Notes: generated from the letters alone by a model not told the origin. A stretch of 64,000 nucleotides of DNA from an uncultured Paracoccaceae bacterium (GCA_947493745.1 CANLSM010000017.1:1-64000), one strand, 5' to 3'. Numbered from the stretch's first letter, positions 34,785-43,270 are shown. Made by a program: numbers and translations.

Positions 34785-35528
34785 TCAAAGAACCATCGAG
34801 TGGTAGAGATATCTCCCGTAGTCAACCGATGTCCGGAAGATCTGCCGGTGAATGTCGCGCGGGATTCTGTCCGAGAAGGCGAATATGAAGTTGTCGGCTA
34901 CATGAACACCGCTCTCCTCAGCCACTTCTTCGATGACCTCCGCAACAGCCTTGGACGCTTCCTTTACAGCTTCGGCCTTGCCCATCTTTTCTGAGAGAAC
35001 CAGGACCTTGCTGCCGTCAGCCGTCTCGACCATGCGCGATTTTTCGTTCGGCCGCAGGTTGACCTGCAACCGTTCGCCGTCCTTTGTCACGACCGTTTCG
35101 TTCTCGCCCGGACCCGAGGTTACGACCTCGATGTCCAGCTCCTTGCTGTGCTCAAGCTTCTCCATGGTTTTGTCCATGGCGCGGGCTTCCCTGCGATTGC
35201 GCTCGTTTGGTTCCAGCCCGTCGATCTCGCTTGCAAGCTCTTTGCGACCCTCATCGCTTGCCAACTGGCTTTCGACGATCTCAACCACCTCCTGGCCAGC
35301 ACCTTCGGCGGAATCGCCGCTGTCCTCGCCGGCGTCGCTTTCGGCCTCGGCTACCACCGAAACCTGACGCCGGGTGGCGCGGACGCCTGCACCGGCATCA
35401 TTTGATCCCGGCGGTGTGGGCACCTTTTCCAGCTCTGCGGGATCAATCAGCTTGTTGGCCAGGGTGGACCCTTTGCTGGCGGCACCGGCGGCGGCGAGTA
35501 GCGGGGCTGTTGCTGTGGTCTCTGTCAT
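34785..35528 (-). CDS. Candidate secreted T3SS protein, 247 residues
   Basis: A 247-residue acidic protein of no recognised family. Its N-terminus is Ala/Thr/Ser-rich without a Sec signal (TETTATAPLLAAAGAASKGS), the kind of flexible leader seen in T3SS substrates. The middle is very Glu/Asp-rich, followed by helical segments (KAEAVKEASKAVAEVIEEVAEE). ATG 35528 has AAGGAGG upstream. It is monocistronic, convergent with the TPR gene and divergent from the second NarL-type regulator. An effector, translocator or gatekeeper role is possible, but none is shown. Confidence 0.6.
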   Translation of the reverse strand: MTETTATAPLLAAAGAASKGSTLANKLIDPAELEKVPTPPGSNDAGAGVRATRRQVSVVAEAESDAGEDSGDSAEGAGQEVVEIVESQLASDEGRKELASEIDGLEPNERNRREARAMDKTMEKLEHSKELDIEVVTSGPGENETVVTKDGERLQVNLRPNEKSRMVETADGSKVLVLSEKMGKAEAVKEASKAVAEVIEEVAEESGVHVADNFIFAFSDRIPRDIHRQIFRTSVDYGRYLYHSMVL

Positions 35529-35595
35529 GCTTGCCTCCTTCTGAGCTTTCCTTCCAGTCTGCACGACAAGGCCCGGTCCGGCCTATTGTGGAGCC

Positions 35596-35617
35596 CTACG
35601 GAGTTCTTTCAGTAGAA
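35596..35617 (+). promoter_or_regulatory. CTACGGAGTTCT element before the pseudo-receiver regulator
   Basis: CTACGGAGTTCTTTC (35596-35610) matches the CTACGNAGTTCT core of the elements before sctJ and before the caspase-fold gene; an inverted AGAAC follows at 35613-35617. It lies 171 bases before ATG 35767 and 68 before the divergent ATG 35528. Confidence 0.4.
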
Positions 35618-35766
35618 CGGGTGGCGAAAGTCTGCGCTGCCGTGGCCTGAGGCTGCGCTCTCGGAAGATATCCGCCGCTCATTGTCACGAAATTGAATAA
35701 ATACCGGCCTCGGCGTGTTTATTCCCCATTAGGTCAACCCTTCTCAAACAAAAAAGGGAACTCGTA

Positions 35767-36399
35767 ATGGATTCAGGGTCAACGGTTATCATTGCGGACG
35801 AATTCGAAATGGCCAGGGAGGGTATCTCGCAACGCCTGAAAAAATGTACGGGCATTGATCTGCTTGATGAAGCAGCGGATGGGTATTCAGCGATCAAGAA
35901 GTGCCGGGCGTCCAAACCGGATGTTCTCTTGATCAATCTGGCGATCAGCAATCCGTCGGGGCTTCAGACCATCGAGCGTTTGCGCCGAACATGTCCCGAG
36001 GTGCGGATTCTGGTTCTCGTCAACGACTGCTCGCTTTCAAACGCGTTCTACATTCTGTCCCAGGGGGCAGTCGGGTTTATCTCGGAGCAGGCAAAGGGCA
36101 TGGATGTGGTCGATGCGGTTCGGGCGGCCGCGGGCGGTTATTCCTACTTCCCGATTGAGTTCATTGACGAGTTCGTGAAATCCCGCAGAAACCTGAGCCG
36201 AACGGGCAACCTCTTTGGCCTGTCACCCCGTGAGATCGAGATACTGGAGGCCTGTCTGTCGGGCAGATCGACCCAGGAGGTCGCACAATCGCTCGATATC
36301 AGCGTGCGCACGGTGGAGACCCATCGCAGCAACATCTATCGCAAGACTTCCACGAATTGTCTTGAGGATCTGGCGAAGATCTTTTCCACCTTGTCATGA
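35767..36399 (+). CDS. NarL/FixJ-type regulator with degenerate receiver
   Basis: A 210-residue paralogue of the regulator at 19058, aligning without gaps through the receiver and the LuxR HTH (LSPREIEILEACLSGRSTQE, ISVRTVETHRSNIY). The receiver has lost the phosphorylation machinery: the phosphoacceptor position is N57 (LLINLA), the Ser/Thr switch is V85, and the Lys is E107 (ISEQ). D11 remains. It should therefore not be controlled by phosphoryl transfer and may act constitutively, by ligand, or by pairing with the intact paralogue. It flanks the T3SS genes on the right. Confidence 0.9.
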   Translation: MDSGSTVIIADEFEMAREGISQRLKKCTGIDLLDEAADGYSAIKKCRASKPDVLLINLAISNPSGLQTIERLRRTCPEVRILVLVNDCSLSNAFYILSQGAVGFISEQAKGMDVVDAVRAAAGGYSYFPIEFIDEFVKSRRNLSRTGNLFGLSPREIEILEACLSGRSTQEVAQSLDISVRTVETHRSNIYRKTSTNCLEDLAKIFSTLS

Positions 36400-36446
36400 A
36401 AACCACCGGCGAGATCTGCAGATTGCAGACGCTCGCTCGTAGCTGA

Positions 36447-37184
36447 TCAGATGCGCTCGGCCAGTCTGTGGGCAGCATCCTTGATGAGCGCGTCATCCTG
36501 GCCGCCGATCAGAAGGAAGGAATGTCCGCCTTCGGTCCAGTAGGCAGCACTCATGCCCTCCAGTCGGGATATCGTGATCGCCTGCTCCTTGGCATCCTCC
36601 GCCTTGATGATGCAAAGCGCGACCGGCGCCCCGACCGGCGAGAGATACGCGAGCTGGATCAAGGGCTGACCTTCAAACCCCAAAAGCTGGCTTCGTTTGA
36701 AATCCAGGACGGTGTCCGACCCGCCACCTGTCAGATCCCGGCCCAGAGTTTCGCTGAACGTGGCCAGACGCGCTGCCTTTTGATCGGCTGTCTGCGAGAC
36801 TGATGCGAGTGTGCCGTTCACATAGAGCGCCTGATAGGCCGCCACATAGTCCATCCAGTCCAGCGACCTGGCCCGTTCCGTAGCCTGCCAGCCGATAAGC
36901 GCACCGGCCAGAAGGCAGGCCGCGAAGCCACCGATCATCTTCATTCTGAGAGGACTTTTCTGTACCGTCGGCTCGGGGAGCAGCGGCATCTCCGGGGCTT
37001 CCGCGAGAAGTGGCGCAAAAACGGCCGTAAGATCGTCCGTCAAGGGTCGCAGCTCATCAAGCCTCCGGCGCAGGGCCGGATCGGACGTCAGAGCGGCATC
37101 GATCGCCTCGACGCTCTGCGCCTCGGCCTCTCCGTCGAGATAGGCCGTCAGGTCTTCGTCCCTGAATTCGTCCAAGACTTTCAT
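36447..37184 (-). CDS. Membrane anti-sigma factor
   Basis: A 245-residue single-pass anti-sigma factor. The cytoplasmic N-terminus (RDEDLTAYLDGEAEAQSVEAIDAALTSD) matches the anti-sigma zinc-finger/RsiW-like helical region but lacks the HxxxCxxC zinc motif. A transmembrane helix lies at about 80-98 (IGGFAACLLAGALIGW), with a periplasmic domain after it. ATG overlaps the stop of the ECF sigma gene (ATGA). It presumably holds that sigma factor at the membrane. Confidence 0.85.
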   Translation of the reverse strand: MKVLDEFRDEDLTAYLDGEAEAQSVEAIDAALTSDPALRRRLDELRPLTDDLTAVFAPLLAEAPEMPLLPEPTVQKSPLRMKMIGGFAACLLAGALIGWQATERARSLDWMDYVAAYQALYVNGTLASVSQTADQKAARLATFSETLGRDLTGGGSDTVLDFKRSQLLGFEGQPLIQLAYLSPVGAPVALCIIKAEDAKEQAITISRLEGMSAAYWTEGGHSFLLIGGQDDALIKDAAHRLAERI

Positions 37185-37708
37185 CCTGCACCCTTACTTT
37201 CCGACACAAGTCGAGACCCGACAGTTTTGCGGGCAGCTGCCAATCTACTCATGATGGTGCCGATTGGAACCTCCAGTATCTCAGCGGCCTCAGCATAGCT
37301 GAACCCTTCGACATATACCAACATAACGCTCGCGCGCTGCGCCTCCGGCAACGCATATACACTTAGTAACACTTCACGGACGAAATAATTCGTTTCTGCG
37401 TCAGGGCAATTGTCGGCAATCTCGATATCCTCGACCGGAAACAGCCCGCCACCCCGGCGGACAGCAGATGCCCGCAATTCGTTCAACCAGATCCGCTGCG
37501 CCATCCGGAAGAGCCAGCCGTCGAGATTTGTACCGGCCTTGTAGCCTCCGCTCTTCTCGATGGCACGCAGACAGGTCGATTGCGCGAGGTCGTTCGCCTG
37601 ATCGCGATTGCCCGTCAGAACCAGCGCATATCTCCACAGACGCGGAAAAATCTCAGGCAGTCTGCGCCGGATTTCCTGCTCCGAACTTTCTTTCGCAAAA
37701 AGCTGAAT
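37181..37708 (-). CDS. ECF RNA polymerase sigma factor with atypical start
   Basis: A sigma-70 ECF factor. Region 2 (FPRLWRYALVLTGNRDQAND and LAQSTCLRAIEKS) and region 4 (LPEAQRASVMLVYVEGFSYA, then EILEVPIGTIMSRLAAARK) are both present in one open frame. No ATG, GTG or TTG occurs in that frame between the stop at about 37743 and ATG 37504, which lies inside region 2. The natural start appears to be ATT at 37708 (or 37711), with GGAG five to eight bases upstream, giving about 175 residues. The coordinates use that inferred start. It is co-transcribed with its anti-sigma factor. Confidence 0.75.
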   Translation of the reverse strand: MQLFAKESSEQEIRRRLPEIFPRLWRYALVLTGNRDQANDLAQSTCLRAIEKSGGYKAGTNLDGWLFRMAQRIWLNELRASAVRRGGGLFPVEDIEIADNCPDAETNYFVREVLLSVYALPEAQRASVMLVYVEGFSYAEAAEILEVPIGTIMSRLAAARKTVGSRLVSESKGAG

Positions 37709-37781
37709 AATACCTGCTCCAACCGTGTTGTTCAGAAGTGTCCGTTAACTACTCACTCATAAACTTCTACAGGAGATCAAA

Positions 37782-38228
37782 TTGAAAACCCAGACATTTG
37801 CGGCCGTCCTCTGCGCCGCGCTAGCGCTCACTGCACCTGCCATATCAGGCGAGACACCCGCACCGGAGGGCGCACAGGTCTACTTCGTCAATCTTGAGGA
37901 CGGCGCTACAGTATCCTCTCCTGTCAAGATCATCTTTGGTCTCTCCGGAATGGGTGTCGCCCCGGCGGGGGTCGAAAAGGAAAACACCGGTCATCATCAC
38001 CTTCTGATCAATCGTCCGCCGCTGGGCGAGGGTGAATATGGTGCCGAGGAGTTTGAGTTCGGTCTGCCATCGGATGAGAACCATATCCATTTTGGTGGCG
38101 GCCAGACCGAAACCACGATTGATCTGGAACCGGGCACACACACCTTGCAACTGGTGATGGGCGATATGGGTCATGTGCCGCATTCGACACCGGTCACCTC
38201 GGACGTGATCACAATCACGGTGAAATAG
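37782..38228 (+). CDS. Exported DUF4399 domain protein
   Basis: A 148-residue protein with a signal peptide (TFAAVLCAALALTAPAIS) and a DUF4399 domain: VYFVNLEDGATVSSPVKIIFGL, TGHHHLLINRPP, NHIHFGGGQTE and LQLVMGDMGHVPH. The conserved His clusters suggest metal binding. The start is TTG with AGGAG six bases upstream. It is divergent from the ECF sigma gene (73 bases), so it is a plausible member of that sigma factor's regulon. Confidence 0.88.
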   Translation: MKTQTFAAVLCAALALTAPAISGETPAPEGAQVYFVNLEDGATVSSPVKIIFGLSGMGVAPAGVEKENTGHHHLLINRPPLGEGEYGAEEFEFGLPSDENHIHFGGGQTETTIDLEPGTHTLQLVMGDMGHVPHSTPVTSDVITITVK

Positions 38229-38245
38229 GTTTCAACCTGTCCCCG

Positions 38246-38281
38246 GCTGTTGCGCCCGTTCGTTGGCGCAACAGCATCATT
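38246..38281 (+). terminator. Terminator after the DUF4399 gene
   Basis: Perfect 11-bp stem GCTGTTGCGCC (38246-38256) with GGCGCAACAGC (38265-38275), loop of eight, then ATCATTT. It lies between convergent genes. Confidence 0.65.
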
Positions 38282-38311
38282 TCCCAGAACACATGCCACC
38301 ATCATCCGATA

Positions 38312-39643
38312 TCAGCGGCAGCCGTCCCGCGCCCAGATTTGCAGATTGGCCTTGAGACTGCCCCCATAGGGATGCCGCTTGCTGACTGAGCTTTCGCCGG
38401 TCGGCCGAAGATATGTGCCGGCCTGCACACAAAGGTTCGCCTGATCCCATTGATGGCAGTTGGAGCAGGTCTGATCCTCCCACAACTCTTTGGGCAATTC
38501 GGCAATTGGCGGGTAGAGCGGCGATCCCTTGATCAATTGCTCGATGGACCGGCCTTTGACGTGATCTGACCCGTTGATCAGTTTGGTGCTGAAGGTAATC
38601 ATCTGGTCGAAGCTTTGCTCCACGGGGAGGATGCTTCTGATGAATTCATCATCCTGACCAGACGCACTGTTCGAGGATTTGGCGACCAGAACCTCGATCT
38701 TGTCTGCGATGTCGTCGCGCTCGACAAGAAGTGCCTCCTCATTGGATGGAACGGGTCCGATGATATCTTTCGGTGCGATCAGACTATTGGTGGAGACGTT
38801 CCGGGAGGACAGAATGTCCGCGGAGGCGAGCACGTTCGACGTCTTCAGTTGAGCCGGGCGCGCAGGTGACGCGAGCGACACGGTCTCAAGCAGCCCCGAC
38901 CCGGACCAGACGGTCTGCGCTGCACCGACGCCGGCTTCAACCTGCTGCTCGATTGTCTCGAAGAGGGCTTCGACAGATGTATAGGGGCGGGTGATCTGCG
39001 CGGCCAGGGTCTGTGCGAAAGCGCTCGGCGATGCAGCAGCACCGCCGGCACTTCCCTGGGGGCCGTTTGAAAAGGCAATGAAACTCCCCAGAGGCGGCTC
39101 CATCTCTGCCGAGATCCCCTGGGCCACCCCAAACTCCCGTGTCAGGATATCATTCCGGCGGGCATCGATGACAAAGATGCGGTGACCGGACTGGTTTCCG
39201 CTCATCTTGCGAATGGCTTGGTCGATATCGATGGCAGACTGATCGAATTTGAAGTCCCCGGCCGAGCCCGCACCAACCGGCATGATGTAACTCGTGCCAA
39301 AACCCTGCAGAACGAGACCCGAGAACACAAACAGCCCGACACCATCGTCTCCCATGGTGTCGAGTTCGGTTGCAAAGGCATCAATATGGCTGTGAAGCGC
39401 GTTCAGATCTGCATCCGTTACCCGGTCCACTTCGAACCCGGCGGCCCTGAGTGATGCCGCGACGGCGTCCACATCAAACAGAAGGTTCTGTTGATATCCG
39501 TAGCTCTGGTAGTCCGCGTTGCCGATCACCATTGCGCGTTTGGTCTGTGCATTGGCGGATGAAAGAAGAAACACGAGCATCGCGACGAGGCCAGTAAATA
39601 AGGCGCATCTGGTGATCCCGCGGTCAATTGACTTGGCTTTCAT
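38312..39643 (-). CDS. Caspase-fold pseudo-peptidase with C-terminal CxxCH
   Basis: A 443-residue exported protein. After a signal peptide (cut after SSANAQ) comes a peptidase C14/caspase-like domain (residues 36-250): KRAMVIGNADYQSYGYQQNL, DADAVAASL-type helix, LFVFSGLVLQGFG, IFVIDARRND. Active family members carry His in SGHG and Cys in DACR; here they are L110 and R162, so the catalytic dyad is gone. The C-terminus has a c-type-heme-like C393-S-N-C396-H397 and three more Cys (C405, C442 and others in the tail). It has two TACGTAG sites upstream, linking it to the T3SS island. Confidence 0.85.
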   Translation of the reverse strand: MKAKSIDRGITRCALFTGLVAMLVFLLSSANAQTKRAMVIGNADYQSYGYQQNLLFDVDAVAASLRAAGFEVDRVTDADLNALHSHIDAFATELDTMGDDGVGLFVFSGLVLQGFGTSYIMPVGAGSAGDFKFDQSAIDIDQAIRKMSGNQSGHRIFVIDARRNDILTREFGVAQGISAEMEPPLGSFIAFSNGPQGSAGGAAASPSAFAQTLAAQITRPYTSVEALFETIEQQVEAGVGAAQTVWSGSGLLETVSLASPARPAQLKTSNVLASADILSSRNVSTNSLIAPKDIIGPVPSNEEALLVERDDIADKIEVLVAKSSNSASGQDDEFIRSILPVEQSFDQMITFSTKLINGSDHVKGRSIEQLIKGSPLYPPIAELPKELWEDQTCSNCHQWDQANLCVQAGTYLRPTGESSVSKRHPYGGSLKANLQIWARDGCR

Positions 39644-39778
39644 GGTATACTCCCAATAAACCAGGTCTCCATTTGAGACATGGCTGTTTCACTTGGGCCT
39701 TTCCGGACATCAGTATTTGAACGCCCAATACATATTTGATGATCAAGGGGATCGCTGATTGTCTCAATTCGAGAAAAA

Positions 39779-39804
39779 TACGTAGAAGCCTGAGAACTAC
39801 GTAG
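39779..39804 (-). promoter_or_regulatory. Two TACGTAG sites before the caspase-fold gene
   Basis: TACGTAG at 39779-39785 and a full CTACGTAG at 39797-39804. Read on the minus strand, the promoter-distal site is CTACGTAGTTCTC, nearly identical to the element before sctJ, and lies 160 bases before ATG 39643. The 355-base gap to the divergent OmpA gene holds no gene. Confidence 0.55.
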
Positions 39805-39998
39805 AGTTTCGCGGGATAAAAACGATTTCATGCACGGGCTGCCCGCGCAATCGTTCCAGTAATTCTTAGAACTTCGTTCCTGGTTCAGGCACTCGTGCTT
39901 GCCCGAGATGAATATGGCCGCGCTCAAAGTATGTGCGCCCTCTCTGGCTGCACGTTGCACTCCCGGATGGCTCCTAAAGCAATGAAAAGGCCGATAGC

Positions 39999-41063
39999 AT
40001 GTTTTGTCACTCCATAACCCTGAAAGCTCTCGCGATCACGGCTGGACTTTTGTTCTTGCCCGCAACCGGATCAATTGCCCAGACGGACGTTTTCGCCGGT
40101 GGATGGCAGATGAATACCGATCAGTCGATCCTGCGGTTCCAGTCAATCAAGAACGAGACCAAGGTGGAATCGAGCACATTTGCGAAACTGCATGGCAGCA
40201 TCGATGATGAGGGCGAGGCGACAATCCAGGTCGCGCTCGATTCCGTCGATACCAAGGTTGATCTGCGCAATGTCCGCATGCGGTTCATGTTTTTCGAGAC
40301 CTTCAAATATCCCATTGCGACGGTACGGGCCGATCTCAACACTGTCCTGATAGAGGATTTGCCGAGCCTGCGGCGCAAGCGGCTGCCCATCGATTTCACC
40401 CTCAATCTGCACGGGATTACCCGCAAGCTGACCACCGATGTGACGGTGACACTTCTGGACAACAACACGATTTCGGTGATGTCCTATGAGCCGGTACAAA
40501 TCCCGCTTGCCGACTTTGATCTCACCGACGGGATCGCCCGACTGGAGGCGGCGGCAAAGGTCGATATCGTCCCCTCGGCCACGGTGACATTCGACTTTGT
40601 CTTCAGCCGTGTTGGCAGTTTCGAGCAAACCGTGACCTCAATTCAGAATGTCAGCAGCCAGTCAGCCGCGCTGGAGCCGCAGGGGCGACTGTCCTATGCG
40701 GCCTGCGAGGGGCGGTTTGACATTCTCTCGCAATCCGAAGGCATCAACTTTGCCTATGCCAGCGCCGAGATCGAGCCGCGCAGCATCGGGTTCCTCGATG
40801 ATCTGATCGACATCGTCAACCGGTGTCCCGAGATGCGGATCGAGATTGGCGGACATACAGACAGCGACGGGCCTGCGATCTATAACCAGCAGCTCTCCGA
40901 GGCGCGTGCCTACAATGTTCAGGCCTATCTGCGGCAGAACAGCATACCGGCTGAGAGAACCCGCGTGGTGGGCTATGGCGAAACCCGTCCGGTTGCGCCC
41001 AACACAACCGACTGGAACAAGCGCCGCAATCGCCGCATCGAGTTTCTGGTGGTCTCACAGTAG
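39999..41063 (+). CDS. YceI-like / OmpA fusion protein
   Basis: A 354-residue exported protein. It has a signal peptide (LAITAGLLFLPATGSIAQ), a YceI-like lipocalin-type domain (residues 30-205: WQMNTDQSILRFQSIKN, LPIDFTLNLHGITRKL), and a C-terminal OmpA peptidoglycan-binding domain (245-354: IEIGGHTDSDGPAIYNQQLS, ARAYNVQAYL, VVGYGETRPVA, NRRIEFLV). It probably links a ligand-binding periplasmic domain to the cell wall. It is divergent from the caspase-fold gene. Confidence 0.9.
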   Translation: MFCHSITLKALAITAGLLFLPATGSIAQTDVFAGGWQMNTDQSILRFQSIKNETKVESSTFAKLHGSIDDEGEATIQVALDSVDTKVDLRNVRMRFMFFETFKYPIATVRADLNTVLIEDLPSLRRKRLPIDFTLNLHGITRKLTTDVTVTLLDNNTISVMSYEPVQIPLADFDLTDGIARLEAAAKVDIVPSATVTFDFVFSRVGSFEQTVTSIQNVSSQSAALEPQGRLSYAACEGRFDILSQSEGINFAYASAEIEPRSIGFLDDLIDIVNRCPEMRIEIGGHTDSDGPAIYNQQLSEARAYNVQAYLRQNSIPAERTRVVGYGETRPVAPNTTDWNKRRNRRIEFLVVSQ

Positions 41064-41078
41064 GGCTATCCTTGGAAT

Positions 41079-41120
41079 TGCCTGCCCCGACCCTTGAGGC
41101 GCGGGGCAGGCAGTTTTCCT
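41079..41120 (+). terminator. Rho-independent terminator after the YceI-OmpA gene
   Basis: Perfect 11-bp stem TGCCTGCCCCG (41079-41089) with CGGGGCAGGCA (41102-41112), then GTTTTCCTT. It lies between convergent genes and marks the right end of the T3SS-linked region. Confidence 0.85.
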
Positions 41121-41125
41121 TAGTG

Positions 41126-42022
41126 CTAGCCCTGCCTGGCCGCCCCCCAGATATCCAGCAGGGACACCGCCATTTCATCCCTGAGATCGGCATAGATCGC
41201 GACCTCCAGCCGCTCCCGACCGATGCGATTGGCCAGAGAGATCAGCTCTCCGCTTTCGATCTCACGATGCGCTATGCTGAAGGGCAGCCATCCAACACCG
41301 ATCCCCTTGAGCACCAGTTCCTTGATGCCACTGGAAAACGCTGTTTCACACACCGGGTTGCTGCTGAACTCACGGGTTCCGAAAGGATGCCGGGCCGTGT
41401 TGATCACTTCCCCGAAATAGCTGTTTTCGGGATAGATGATCGCGGGCGTATCGGGTGAAATCTCGTTATTGTCCCTGACCGCATAGCGAAGCGGTCCACC
41501 CACAACCGGGACAAGATAGTCCACGCCCCAGAGCGCCCGCCGGATGGTCCCACCGAAGGGCAGGGGGTCCGCATTCTCGGATTCGTAGCAGAGCAACATG
41601 CTGGTGTCTCCGCGCAGGAACAGCGTGACACAATCCCCCAGGTTTGCGGCGCGCAGACGAAACTTGAGTGACGGAAACCGATGCTTTGCACGAAGCGCCA
41701 TGTCAGGGAATGTCGAGAAGACAGCCGCGTGCTGTGCCGCGATGGACATCGTGGAACTGGTGGGGTCGAAATGGCCGATCTTGTCGCGCAGGTCCCGGAT
41801 CCTCGTCACCAGCGCGCGGATATCCGTCTCGTTGGAGATCAGTGCAGGGCTCAGATCGACCCTGTTCTTGCCCCTTTGCAGAACCGTCACGCCGAGCCAG
41901 CTTTCAAAGCTGCGGATGCGCCGTGAAAAGGCGGGTTGCGTGATGTTGCGGCGGGCGGCCGCACGGGTCATGTTGCCCTCTTCCAGAAGAACCAGCACGT
42001 CGTCCAGCCATCGCATATCCAT
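41126..42022 (-). CDS. LysR family regulator of the PLP-enzyme cluster
   Basis: A 298-residue LysR regulator with HTH MTRAAARRNITQPAFSRRIRSFE and an effector domain. ATG 42022 follows GGAG and is preferred to the upstream in-frame start at 42076. It is divergent from the D-cysteine desulfhydrase/CuyA-like gene, 115 bases away, the usual LysR target geometry; cuyA genes of roseobacters are known to have a LysR neighbour (CuyR). The inducer is not known. Confidence 0.9.
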   Translation of the reverse strand: MDMRWLDDVLVLLEEGNMTRAAARRNITQPAFSRRIRSFESWLGVTVLQRGKNRVDLSPALISNETDIRALVTRIRDLRDKIGHFDPTSSTMSIAAQHAAVFSTFPDMALRAKHRFPSLKFRLRAANLGDCVTLFLRGDTSMLLCYESENADPLPFGGTIRRALWGVDYLVPVVGGPLRYAVRDNNEISPDTPAIIYPENSYFGEVINTARHPFGTREFSSNPVCETAFSSGIKELVLKGIGVGWLPFSIAHREIESGELISLANRIGRERLEVAIYADLRDEMAVSLLDIWGAARQG

Positions 42023-42137
42023 AAGGGATCTCCACCTACTCATACAAAGAGTATGGGCAGGCCAAGGAAAAAGCACTGTTTTTCCGCCCTGCTATTTGCA
42101 AGGCTTTGACTGATCCAAAATTGAAGGACATTCATGC

Positions 42138-43232
42138 GTGACTGATACCGCTCAGATATCTCGACAAGGCACTGACATTTCGCCGGAGATCGCCCTCAGC
42201 CTGTGCAAGGAATTGTCCATTGCACTGGCAAAATTCCCCAAGGTCCGCCTGGGGCACCTGCCGACACCGCTGGAACCCATGGACCGCCTGAGTGAGATGC
42301 TCGGCGGACCGCGCCTTTGGGTGAAGCGCGACGATTGCACGGGGCTGTCATCGGGGGGCAACAAGACCCGCAAGCTTGAATTCCTGATGGCCGATGCCCA
42401 GACGCAAGGTGCGGACACGATCATCACGCAAGGCGCCACTCAGTCCAATCATGCAAGACAGACGGCGGCGGCGGCGGCAAAGCTGGGCATGGCCTGCCAT
42501 ATCCTGCTGGAGGACCGTACGGGCTCCAACCAGAAAGACTATGTCCTGAACGGCAACGTGCTGCTGGATCGCCTGCACGGCGCGTCCGTGTCCAAACGTG
42601 GTGGTGGCACGGATATGGCGCTTGAAATGGAAACGCTTGCGGAGGATCTGCTCCAGCAAGGCAAGAAACCGTATATCATCCCCGGTGGCGGCTCCAACCC
42701 GATCGGGGCTCTGGGATACGTGAATTGCGCCCGTGAACTGGTGGAACAGGCTGCGGGTATCGGTCTCGAAATCGATGCGCTTGTGCATGCCACGGGAAGC
42801 TCCGGCACACAGGCCGGTCTTGTCACGGGGCTGGCAGCAATCCAGAGCGACATCCACCTGCTGGGGATCGGTGTCAGGGCTCCGAAGGACAAGCAGGAGC
42901 AGATGGTCTTCGATCTGGCAGAGCGCACCGCAGATCATCTCGGAACCGGTCTGCAGATCGAGAGAGCGGACGTGCGCGCCAATTGTGACTATGTCGGACC
43001 GGGCTACGGCCTGCCGACCGACGGGATGATCGCGGCCGTCAAGCTGTTGGCCGAAACCGAGGGCTTGCTGTTTGATCCGGTCTATTCGGGCAAGGGTCTC
43101 GATGGTCTGATCGATCAGATCCGCGAGGGCTATTTCGACGATATGGCCAACGTCGTCTTTCTTCATACCGGAGGAAGCGCGGCCCTGTTCGGCTACCCTG
43201 AAACATTTGGGTTGCCGGGCTATACAGACTAA
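42138..43232 (+). CDS. D-cysteine desulfhydrase / L-cysteate sulfo-lyase family PLP enzyme
   Basis: A 364-residue fold-type II PLP enzyme. The PLP lysine lies in [54 protein letters not shown] and [13 protein letters not shown] are the conserved substrate and phosphate loops. These motifs are shared by D-cysteine desulfhydrase (DcyD) and L-cysteate sulfo-lyase (CuyA), which I cannot separate by eye. Start is GTG with GAAGGA upstream. The adjoining LysR favours the CuyA type. No sulfite exporter gene (CuyZ) is adjacent; a betaine-type ABC transporter follows instead. Confidence 0.85.
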   Translation: MTDTAQISRQGTDISPEIALSLCKELSIALAKFPKVRLGHLPTPLEPMDRLSEMLGGPRLWVKRDDCTGLSSGGNKTRKLEFLMADAQTQGADTIITQGATQSNHARQTAAAAAKLGMACHILLEDRTGSNQKDYVLNGNVLLDRLHGASVSKRGGGTDMALEMETLAEDLLQQGKKPYIIPGGGSNPIGALGYVNCARELVEQAAGIGLEIDALVHATGSSGTQAGLVTGLAAIQSDIHLLGIGVRAPKDKQEQMVFDLAERTADHLGTGLQIERADVRANCDYVGPGYGLPTDGMIAAVKLLAETEGLLFDPVYSGKGLDGLIDQIREGYFDDMANVVFLHTGGSAALFGYPETFGLPGYTD

Positions 43233-43270
43233 AAAAAATCAAAAAAACACCAACATGGAGAACGATTACT

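Noticed and set aside
37401-37637. 78-residue minus-strand frame overlapping the ECF sigma gene
   Set aside because: It is in another frame; the sigma regions 2 and 4 are continuous in the frame that ends at 37181.
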